Source: CAZLCC01 sp964558365
GTDB taxonomy: Bacteria; Patescibacteriota; Saccharimonadia; Saccharimonadales; Saccharimonadaceae
NCBI GenBank assembly: GCA_964558365.1
Contig: CAZLCC010000012.1
Span: 33,771-97,770 of the forward strand
Reading direction: 5' to 3'
DNA length: 64,000 nt
Position 1 is the first letter of the stretch; every line of letters begins with the position of its first letter. The notes under the pieces were generated by a model that did no database searches, had not been told where the DNA came from, and worked only from the letters and a program-made list of their open reading frames with translations. Positions 43,870-51,269 of the stretch are shown piece after piece. The translations under genes were made by a program, and so were the position numbers.

Positions 43870-45816
43870 ATGCACTACTATTTAATCGCCCCCGTTATCC
43901 GAACCTACCAGCAGAGAGAAGCTCTTACTTATTCCAGCACTCAAAAGTTAGAACCTGGGCAAATTGTTTTAGTTGAAGTTGGCAAAAGAAGCGCTCCTGG
44001 CGTTGTTATAGAAAAAACAAAAAAACCAGAGTTTAATACCAAAGAAGTTATAAAAATTATTGAAACAACACCGCTGCCAAATGCTCTCTTAGAGCTAGCC
44101 AATTGGCTTAGTGACTACTATCAAACTCCACCTGCTGCTGTGTGGCAAACGCTTCTACCCAAAGGCCTTGAAAAAAAGCGGCAAAAACTCACTTTTTCTT
44201 ATCCTGAAGTCTCTAGAAAACGAACAAAAATTGTGTTCAATAAAGAACAGTCCGACGCTGTTAAATCGATTGAAAAAATGTCCCCTGGAACGGCATTATT
44301 ACAAGGCGTAACTGGTTCCGGTAAAACACAGGTTTACATTGAAATCGCTAAAAAAATACTCAAAGAAAAAGGTCAATCCGTCATCATCCTCGTTCCTGAA
44401 ATATCTCTAACTTCACAAACAATTGCTGAATTTAACAACCATTTTAAGGATTCTATCGTCGTCACCCACTCCACCATGACAGAGTCAGAACGCCACGCGG
44501 CGTGGCTAAAATGCCTTAATGCAGATACGCCACAAGTGATTATTGGTCCGCGCTCTGCCCTCTTCTCGCCGTTAAAAAATATCGGTCTCATTGTTATCGA
44601 TGAGTGTCACGAACCAAGCTTCAAACAAGAACAAAGTCCACGCTACTCTGCTCTTCGCGCAGCTAGTGTTCTTTCCACCAAACACAAAGCAAAGCTCATT
44701 TTAGGCAGCGCAACGCCAAGCGTTTCTGACTATTTCCTCGCAGAAAAATCAAAGCGACCAATCCTAAAACTAACAAAGCCAGCAACTCCTAACTATAAGC
44801 CTGCAAATATCGAAGTTATAGACATGACAAAGCCTCAAAACTTCACTAAACACAGGTTCTTATCTAACACACTTCTTAAAACTATCGAGTCTTCTTTAGA
44901 TAAAAATGAACAATCCCTTATTTTTCATAATCGTCGTGGCAGTGCACCCACAACTATGTGCGAAAATTGCGGTTGGCACGCTATTTGCCAGCGATGCTTC
45001 GTCCCTCTTATACTTCACGCCGACACGTTTTCACTTCATTGCCACATATGCAATCACAAAGAAGCCGTACCAACAGCGTGCCCAGAGTGCCATAACGCAA
45101 CCATCATCCATAAAGGCATCGGCACAAAGTTAATTGCAGATGAAATACACAAACAATTCCCTAAAGCAATAATTAAGCGCTTCGATGGCGACACGCATAC
45201 CAGCGAAACTATCGACAAACTCTATCAAGATTTATACGAAGGCAAAGTTGATATCATTGTTGGCACGCAAGTCGTGGCAAAAGGGCTTGATCTCCCAAAG
45301 CTCTCAACCATCGGTATTGTGCAAGCAGATAGCGGCCTTCTTCTGCCCGATTTTCAAGCAAGCGAACGTGTGTTTCAGCTTACCGCCCAAGCCCTTGGTC
45401 GCGTTGGCAGAAATAATAATGACAGCACTGTTGTCGTGCAAAGTTATCAGCCTACACATCCAAGCATTGGCGCTGCTATTGAGGGTAATTATGAAAATTT
45501 CTATAAAAATACTCTTAAAGAAAGACATAAAGGCATTTTCCCGCCATATACCTACCTATTAAAGCTAACTTGTTCATATAAAACAGAGTCAGGCGCAATT
45601 AACGCAGCAAAAAAACTTGCTGATCTTCTGCGCGAAAAGGCAGATAAAAACGTTGTTGTGTTTGGCCCTACTCCGGCTTTTTACGAACGCGCACGCAATA
45701 CATACCGTTGGCAGCTCATCGCTAAAAGTCCTGTGCGCCAAAACCTTATTGATTTACTTTCAGAAGTTCCACCCACAAAATGGCAAGCCGAGCTCGACCC
45801 AATTAGCTTGCTATAA
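43870..45816 (+). CDS. priA: primosomal protein N' (replication restart helicase)
   Basis: Reloads the replisome at stalled forks. 648 residues. Walker A LLQGVTGSGKTQVYIE near 137, DECHEPSF for Walker B near 245, and the zinc-binding insertion CENCGWHAICQRC ... CHIC ... CPEC at about 360-415. Helicase motif QALGRVGR is near 513. Shorter than the Escherichia coli protein (732). A TATAAT hexamer (43856-43861) ends eight bases before the ATG without a ribosome-binding site. Confidence 0.94.
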   Translation: MHYYLIAPVIRTYQQREALTYSSTQKLEPGQIVLVEVGKRSAPGVVIEKTKKPEFNTKEVIKIIETTPLPNALLELANWLSDYYQTPPAAVWQTLLPKGLEKKRQKLTFSYPEVSRKRTKIVFNKEQSDAVKSIEKMSPGTALLQGVTGSGKTQVYIEIAKKILKEKGQSVIILVPEISLTSQTIAEFNNHFKDSIVVTHSTMTESERHAAWLKCLNADTPQVIIGPRSALFSPLKNIGLIVIDECHEPSFKQEQSPRYSALRAASVLSTKHKAKLILGSATPSVSDYFLAEKSKRPILKLTKPATPNYKPANIEVIDMTKPQNFTKHRFLSNTLLKTIESSLDKNEQSLIFHNRRGSAPTTMCENCGWHAICQRCFVPLILHADTFSLHCHICNHKEAVPTACPECHNATIIHKGIGTKLIADEIHKQFPKAIIKRFDGDTHTSETIDKLYQDLYEGKVDIIVGTQVVAKGLDLPKLSTIGIVQADSGLLLPDFQASERVFQLTAQALGRVGRNNNDSTVVVQSYQPTHPSIGAAIEGNYENFYKNTLKERHKGIFPPYTYLLKLTCSYKTESGAINAAKKLADLLREKADKNVVVFGPTPAFYERARNTYRWQLIAKSPVRQNLIDLLSEVPPTKWQAELDPISLL

Positions 45817-45856
45817 TCTGTTATTTCAGCCCTATTTGCGCTATACTCATTAGTAA

Positions 45857-46435
45857 ATGTGCACTAAAGACGACATCATCACCCTGCCTAATAAGCATTT
45901 ACGGCAAAAATCGCAGCGCATTAGCGTTGTTTCTGAAGAGACTAAAAAACTTATTCAAAACATGATCGACGCTACACTCGATTGGGAAGCTTCTCGCCCA
46001 TACGAAATCGGCGCCGCACTTGCAGCTGTGCAAATCGACCAATTGCAAAGAGCTGTCATTGTGCGAAGCGACTTTGACGACAAAACATCTCAAGAGTTCA
46101 CAACGCTCATAAACCCAAAGGTGGTGAAATATGAAGGTGAAATCATCAAAGACTACGAAGGTTGTCTTAGCGTTAAAGACGTTTACGGATACGTACCACG
46201 TTATTCAAAAGTGCGCGTAAAAGCACTCGATCTAGACGGTAATGAAATACGAATAAAAGCCGAGGGCTTTTTAGCACGCGTACTACAGCACGAGATTGAT
46301 CACACAAACGGCACTGTATTTATTGACCATATTAAAGAAGATCCAGAAGCATTCTTCACTCTCGACGAAAAGGGAGAATTAACAAAGCTAGACTATGAAA
46401 AAGACATCAAAGCCTCTACTGTTCTTTGGAACTGA
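45857..46435 (+). CDS. def: peptide deformylase
   Basis: Removes the formyl group from nascent proteins. 192 residues. Motif I reads GAALAAVQID (GxGLAAxQ in most), motif II is EGCLSVKDVYG, motif III is LQHEIDHTNGTVFIDHI. The metal Cys and both His are intact. fmt overlaps by 41 bases, so formylation and deformylation are coupled. A TATACT hexamer (45842-45847) is nine bases upstream of the ATG. Confidence 0.94.
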   Translation: MCTKDDIITLPNKHLRQKSQRISVVSEETKKLIQNMIDATLDWEASRPYEIGAALAAVQIDQLQRAVIVRSDFDDKTSQEFTTLINPKVVKYEGEIIKDYEGCLSVKDVYGYVPRYSKVRVKALDLDGNEIRIKAEGFLARVLQHEIDHTNGTVFIDHIKEDPEAFFTLDEKGELTKLDYEKDIKASTVLWN

Positions 46436-47285
46436 AGATTTTAGCGCCACCAGCCTTGAAAAGCTCATTACGGCTAATTTCAATATTCAAGCTGTCGTCA
46501 CAAAACCAGACAGCAAAAAAGGTCGTGGGCATAAACTTACGCAGCCAATCGTAAAAACCATTGCAAATAAGCACAGTATCCCTGTTTGGCAGCCAAATAA
46601 AGTTGCTGAGATTAAAGAAGAAATTAAAAAAATCTCTCAGGTTGCTGGGGTTTTAGTTTCTTACGGCAAAATTATCCCTCAAGATATTCTAGATCTTTTT
46701 ACTCCTGGAATTATCAATGTTCACCCCTCCCTTCTACCTAAATATCGCGGTCCATCGCCCATAGAGTCAGCTATTTTAAACGGTGATGAAGAAACTGGTA
46801 TATCAATCATGCAATTATCAATAAATATGGATGCTGGCCCTATTTATTGCCAACAAGAACTAGTGCTTAATGGTACAGAAACCAAGCCTCATCTTTACGA
46901 AAAGCTATCTTCCCTCGGAGCAGACTTGTTAGTAAATAACCTCTCTGCAATTTTAGAAGGAGAAATACAGCCAAAAGCACAAGATGAAAAAAAGGCGACC
47001 TATTGTCAGCTGCTCACAAAACAAGATAGTTCCCTCGACCCTCAAACTATGTCCGCCACCGAATGCGAAAGACATATACGAGCTTACCTCGGCTTTCCTC
47101 GCAGTAAAATCACCATCTTTGGTCACAAGTGCATTATTACGGCCGCCTCCGTTGCTGCAGCGCAAAGTAGCGCACCATTAATCATCCAATGCAAAAATAC
47201 TTCGTTTTTATCTATAGAAAAACTCATTGCGCCAAGCGGAAAACTACTCGACGCAACAACATTTTTAAGAGGCTATAAGCCTTAG
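46395..47285 (+). CDS. fmt: methionyl-tRNA formyltransferase
   Basis: Formylates Met-tRNA for initiation. 296 residues. Start LLFFGTEDFSATSLEKL; folate and catalytic motif INVHPSLLPKYRGPSPIESA near 105 with Asn, His, and Asp further on (NMDAGPIY). A C-terminal OB domain binds the tRNA. It begins inside def. Confidence 0.95.
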   Translation: MKKTSKPLLFFGTEDFSATSLEKLITANFNIQAVVTKPDSKKGRGHKLTQPIVKTIANKHSIPVWQPNKVAEIKEEIKKISQVAGVLVSYGKIIPQDILDLFTPGIINVHPSLLPKYRGPSPIESAILNGDEETGISIMQLSINMDAGPIYCQQELVLNGTETKPHLYEKLSSLGADLLVNNLSAILEGEIQPKAQDEKKATYCQLLTKQDSSLDPQTMSATECERHIRAYLGFPRSKITIFGHKCIITAASVAAAQSSAPLIIQCKNTSFLSIEKLIAPSGKLLDATTFLRGYKP

Positions 47286-47286
47286 C

Positions 47287-47706
47287 CTATCCTTCTTGAA
47301 GCTTATCTTTATTCGCCATAACTTCTTCACGAAGTTTTGCTAACTCAGAAGCTACAACATCTTTATAGTCTGGGCGATTTTTCTGCAGCCACTTTAATGA
47401 AGCATACTCCGCTGCAAGTGATTTCGGATCAGTGCCTTCTGGCGCAGAATTCGCAAACTTTTTGTAGTCTTCTTGTTCTAGATAGTTAGGTACATTGGCA
47501 CTCAACCATGCTGCAACCTTTTCACCATCCTTATCAACAAAGCCTTCAAACTCCGCTAGCTGTGCATCAGTTAGGCTATCCGCCAACTTTGTGCCAACTC
47601 TTAACTCTAATTCTTCATAGATATGTTGTAAGAAGGCTGTCTTCTGCTCCTGAGGCAAATCACCCATCCCCACATCTTTCAAAAACTTGTCATCTAATTG
47701 AAACAT
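47287..47706 (-). CDS. hypothetical protein, DUF5663-like
   Basis: 139 residues, acidic and helical, starting MFQLDDKFLKDVGMGDLPQE. It shares a layout with the next gene (47765-48073): a short helix, a phrase like RVGTKLADSLTDAQLAEFEG, then a GEKVAAWLSANVPNY motif. I recall this small helical family from CPR genomes as DUF5663, but could not check. The two look like paralogues. Function unknown. Confidence 0.72.
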   Translation of the reverse strand: MFQLDDKFLKDVGMGDLPQEQKTAFLQHIYEELELRVGTKLADSLTDAQLAEFEGFVDKDGEKVAAWLSANVPNYLEQEDYKKFANSAPEGTDPKSLAAEYASLKWLQKNRPDYKDVVASELAKLREEVMANKDKLQEG

Positions 47707-47764
47707 CTACCCTGCTCCTTTAAATTAGTCTTTCGATCTCTTAAGGTTTATACTATCACACAAG

Positions 47765-48073
47765 TTAAGAGCTTGTGTCTTTAGCGCTCATTCGCTTTAA
47801 GTCATCATTGAATTCTTGAATGTAATCTTTCAATACTTCTTCCGTAAGCTGTTTCGTGTTTACGAATGTTTCATCAAGCCATTGCCAAACCTTATCAGCT
47901 GAACCCTTTTGTAGATCTTTAAATGTTGCTTGCTGTTCTTCGTTCATTGCTGCTTCAAGAATACCGCCAACACGAGTTGCAACAATAAACTTCACTTGGT
48001 TAAGGGATTGTTCTTTTACTGCTTCTGGTACAGTTTCCAATCCTAGTTCTTTGATTATTTGTTCGTCATTCAT
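47765..48073 (-). CDS. hypothetical protein, DUF5663-like paralogue
   Basis: 102 residues from ATG 48073, preceded by AAAGGAAA. MNDEQIIKELGLETVPEAVK at the start, TRVGGILEAAMNEEQQATFK in the middle and DKVWQWLDETFVN near the end match the pattern of the neighbouring 139-residue protein. The upstream in-frame extension overlaps the next gene and is rejected. Function unknown. Confidence 0.72.
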   Translation of the reverse strand: MNDEQIIKELGLETVPEAVKEQSLNQVKFIVATRVGGILEAAMNEEQQATFKDLQKGSADKVWQWLDETFVNTKQLTEEVLKDYIQEFNDDLKRMSAKDTSS

Positions 48074-48120
48074 TTTTATTTTCCTTTGTTTAAGTTTTAA
48101 CTCTGTACTTACTCTATATA

Positions 48121-50076
48121 TTACCACTTACCACGCGCTTCGAGCCAGCTCTGTGCAAACTTAGCTACGCCAGGGTCCCAAGAAGTGTTGCCTGGGCTGG
48201 CAATCCTAAGGTCGCCATTCTGAGTATATGTACCAAGTTTGTTGATGATACCAGCATCACCAAACTTACCACGAACCGCCTCATGGAGTTTATAGGCATC
48301 TTCTATGCTAAGATTTTTACCATTAGCCTGCGCCCAATCAACCCACTCATGAGAGAAACCATTGCCATATTCTACGTTAAAACTATTACCCTTTAGAATC
48401 TCTTTAGTAGAATGCGTTGCTTCTCCAACATTATCAACAACTTTAGGCTTAGGGGCATCTACAACCTCTTTTGGAGGCTTCGCATCAGGGCTTACTGCTT
48501 CAACAGTTGCACTTTTTGATCCACCAAAGATGCCCTCAAAGGCAGCTCTTGCAGCAAAGCCAGAGGCACCACCAGCAGCAGCACCGAGTGCTCGTGCAGT
48601 ACGCACACGTTTTCGGTTACGATACATCTCTTCATCAGAACTCTGCTCTGTGCCTTCTACGATATCTCCAACTGAAGCACCTTCCTGGTTAAGAGCTGTG
48701 TCTTTATTTTCTCTATCTACATTAGCTTGATGCTCTGCAACAGTAAGACCGGCTTCTCCGCCCTCTTTGTTGCCTTCCTTAAAGATAGCCTTGGCTCGAC
48801 GACGAGTAACCCCATGAGCGACTTTACCGCCGGCTAAACCACCAGCTAGTGCCCCAGAGCTCATTCCAAAAATTGATCCTATACCAAGTGCTGCGCCGCC
48901 AGTCGCGACAATTGCGCCAGCAGCAGCGCCAGCAGCTAAAACGATACCTGCTTTCTTTAGCTTGCCACCGTTGACCCATTGATTTGTCCAAAAACCAGCG
49001 TCTTTTGCTAAGTTCTCTCTATTTTCTTGAATAGCTTTTTCTAAAAAGGCATTTTGGTTAATAAGTTCAGCTCGCTTCAAGTGCTCAATCTGTTCCGGCG
49101 TAGCACCTTGTGCTTCACTGATTGTTACAAGCTGCTCTATGACCTTGTCAACCGTGCTTTTATATTCAGCAATTGCCGCCTCAATTTCTTTCCCCTGACG
49201 TTCATTTAAGCTATCGGCTACCTTCTCTACTCCCGGAATTTTCTTTAAGAAATTACCGAGTCGTGTCTCTTTCTTGAAGAAGCGACCAATAAAAGACTGT
49301 CTATCTTTTGCAGTTAGGTTTGCGTATCTTTCGCGCGCAGCACCTAAATCTGTCAATAATTTATGATTCACTTCTATAGAAGCTCTCTTATCTCTATCTT
49401 CAGGATTATTAGGAGCTTCAGAAGGAGGTGTATTACCATTACCGCCATTTCCTCCATCAGCTGGTGGCACCTCAGGGGAAGTTGGTTCATGCGGTACGAT
49501 ATCAGTCCCTCGCGGACTTTCGGGGTTTTCGGGGCTGTCTAGATCATCATCAAGATTAAGCCAAGTGTCGTAATGCGGAGGGTTGTTATCAGGATTTTTG
49601 GCTTCAGCGCGTCTCTGGCGCTCTTCGTCAACTCTTTTCTGTGCATCTTGAGCATCTTTATCTAAAGCACTTAGCTCTTCATCCGTAAGACCTGAAAGAT
49701 CTTTTTCTGCTGGAGACTGAGTTTCGGGATTCTTGTCACTCTTTTCGCTTTCTTCTGGAGCTTTATCAACTTTCGTTGAACCAAACTGACCCCTTAAAAG
49801 AGAGTTGGGGATTTCGTATGCATCTTTATATGACATACCTGCGTTCCTCAGCGCTTCTCGTGCCTTTGCGGAATCAAAATTGCCATCATCATCAAGTGCT
49901 TCAGATATACTAATGCGAGATTCCTCTGGCTTAGATTTGGTTTCTGCTAACTTAGCATCAAGGAGCGCATTAGGCGTCTCAAGTGCCTCTTTATAAGATG
50001 TCCCCTGCTCCGTTAAGCTCTGTCGCTTTTCGGCAGATCCTTCATAGCTATTTGTCTTTGGTGCTTTTTCTGACAT
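48121..50076 (-). CDS. large coiled-coil protein with Gly-rich hydrophobic segment and internal repeat
   Basis: 651 residues, no recognised family. Two related repeats are at about 20-48 (TEQGTSYKEALETPNALLDA) and 72-100 (RNAGMSYKDAYEIPNSLLRG). An acidic, Pro-rich region (about 110-225) and a charged helical region (235-365) follow. A Gly/Ala-rich hydrophobic stretch (about 378-425, GAAAGAIVATGGAALGIGSI) resembles a glycine-zipper or double membrane hairpin. A C-terminal globular part ends FAQSWLEARGKW. AGAAGGAT precedes the ATG. No signal peptide, so the N terminus should be inside the cell. Confidence 0.75.
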   Translation of the reverse strand: MSEKAPKTNSYEGSAEKRQSLTEQGTSYKEALETPNALLDAKLAETKSKPEESRISISEALDDDGNFDSAKAREALRNAGMSYKDAYEIPNSLLRGQFGSTKVDKAPEESEKSDKNPETQSPAEKDLSGLTDEELSALDKDAQDAQKRVDEERQRRAEAKNPDNNPPHYDTWLNLDDDLDSPENPESPRGTDIVPHEPTSPEVPPADGGNGGNGNTPPSEAPNNPEDRDKRASIEVNHKLLTDLGAARERYANLTAKDRQSFIGRFFKKETRLGNFLKKIPGVEKVADSLNERQGKEIEAAIAEYKSTVDKVIEQLVTISEAQGATPEQIEHLKRAELINQNAFLEKAIQENRENLAKDAGFWTNQWVNGGKLKKAGIVLAAGAAAGAIVATGGAALGIGSIFGMSSGALAGGLAGGKVAHGVTRRRAKAIFKEGNKEGGEAGLTVAEHQANVDRENKDTALNQEGASVGDIVEGTEQSSDEEMYRNRKRVRTARALGAAAGGASGFAARAAFEGIFGGSKSATVEAVSPDAKPPKEVVDAPKPKVVDNVGEATHSTKEILKGNSFNVEYGNGFSHEWVDWAQANGKNLSIEDAYKLHEAVRGKFGDAGIINKLGTYTQNGDLRIASPGNTSWDPGVAKFAQSWLEARGKW

Positions 50077-50196
50077 GAATCCTTCTTTCTAAATATTTTT
50101 GTTTTTGTTGTTTATATTTTCTAATGTATTAATATTACACCAAAATTGCATAAAAGTCAATACCCTTATGCTATAAAATAGCAGTAGTAAATAAAA

Positions 50197-50220
50197 ATGC
50201 CCCTTTCTGTCTAGGGGTAT
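50197..50220 (-). terminator. rho-independent terminator after the surface protein cluster
   Basis: ATGCCCCT and AGGGGTAT arms; TTTTTATTTAC follows on the minus strand. It ends the cluster transcript before the 651-residue protein gene. Confidence 0.82.
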
Positions 50221-50262
50221 TTTTATTATGTTATATGTGGTTTACAAAAATAGCTACGCTTT

Positions 50263-50556
50263 TTATTTCTTAGCCTTATACAAGCCTTCCATTGCCTCAT
50301 GCATAGCACGTCGGCTAGCAATCCATTGGCGGGCTCCGTAGCCTATGGCGCTAACACCAATGATGCTTGCCGCTACAGCGCCTGGGCCGGTTGAAGCGAT
50401 TTTCAGTGGAGTTTCACCTGAATCCGCAGAGTCGTCGCTATAGTCTGGAATTGCATACCCGTACGCTGGACTCCATTCGCCATCCGTATCTGAGCCGTCT
50501 CCCGTAGGATCTGAACCAGTATCTGACGCCACACATGCGCCGTTCTCATTCAGCTC
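50263..50556 (-). pseudogene. C-terminal anchor part of the surface protein cut by a nonsense codon
   Basis: In the same frame as 50557-51264 and directly after its TAA. It encodes ELNENGACVASDTG, an acidic linker, and the shared tail KIASTGPGAVAASIIGVSAI plus a basic end. Replacing the TAA by CAA, as in the sister repeats, would give one 333-residue protein with signal peptide and anchor. An ATG-like start at 50532 has no ribosome-binding site, so it is probably not made separately. Confidence 0.75.
50267..50400. repeat. 134-base direct repeat, copy 1 (TGPG anchor coding region)
   Basis: Identical base for base to 51274-51407. Both encode the last 44 residues or so of their proteins, from the TGPG motif to the LYKAKK end. 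Mismatches start immediately outside both ends. Confidence 0.95.
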
Positions 50557-50697
50557 TTAACCATCAGGGCAGTCAGGGTCTGGTGTTATACATGCACCAT
50601 TTTCATCTAATTCTTGACCTTCAGGACAGTCGGGTCCTGGGACTACACATGCGCCGTTCTCATTCAGCTCTTGACCATCAGGGCAGTCAGGGTCTGG
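50527..50697 (-). repeat. three 57-base tandem repeats (19-residue Cys repeat)
   Basis: Three units encoding PDCPDGQELNENGAC-type repeats, spaced by 57 bases. Units one and three are almost identical in DNA; the middle unit is diverged. Unit three carries the TAA at 50557-50559 where unit one has CAA. Confidence 0.85.
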
Positions 50698-51264
50698 ATT
50701 TTCTGGCTGTGCTGCTGGCCTTTGAACGATCACACCAAGCTTACCTACGCTATTACTTACTTCTTTACCGTTGCTTGAATTGGTTGCAACAATTGTTGGC
50801 ATATTGTCTATTCCTTCACCATCCGCGACACCGCTGACGAACTTAGCTAAAACCGCGTATATCCTTTCGTCATCTTTATTAAGCCAATCAAACGAAATGT
50901 TATAGCTATTTGCCGTTACGGTCTCTCCATGAGGCCCAGCTCCTGAGGGGTAAAAGTCTAGTTTAGTAGGAGACCATTGATTTTTGAGCTTTATATTCTT
51001 TAGCTTAGCCTGTCCATTATTTTTAATACGAAATTGAATTTTGAACCACTCTCCAGGTGCAACTTTTTTAGGATTACTAGGTGAGTACTTATAATCCGTT
51101 GTATTATAGTTCTGATCAGCATCAAGGATGCTACCATTGAACGAAATTGAGCCCCCTGTAGCTGCTACCTGGTTAGTATTTAATACGGCCGGTAATAGCG
51201 CCAGACACCCAACAGTCAATGTAACTGCTCCGAAACGTGTGAATATTTTTTTATAAGTAGCCAC
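50557..51264 (-). CDS. secreted DUF11-like surface protein, truncated by an in-frame stop
   Basis: 235 residues from GTG 51264, five bases after the stop of the upstream gene. Signal peptide at 1-35 (KIFTRFGAVTLTVGCLALLP), a single DUF11-like beta module (EWFKIQFRIKNNGQAKLKNI), then Cys-containing repeats DCPDGQELNENGAC. Translation stops at TAA within the third repeat, before the membrane tail at 50263-50400. As it stands the protein would be released rather than anchored. Confidence 0.8.
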   Translation of the reverse strand: MATYKKIFTRFGAVTLTVGCLALLPAVLNTNQVAATGGSISFNGSILDADQNYNTTDYKYSPSNPKKVAPGEWFKIQFRIKNNGQAKLKNIKLKNQWSPTKLDFYPSGAGPHGETVTANSYNISFDWLNKDDERIYAVLAKFVSGVADGEGIDNMPTIVATNSSNGKEVSNSVGKLGVIVQRPAAQPENPDPDCPDGQELNENGACVVPGPDCPEGQELDENGACITPDPDCPDG

Positions 51265-51269
51265 TGTAG

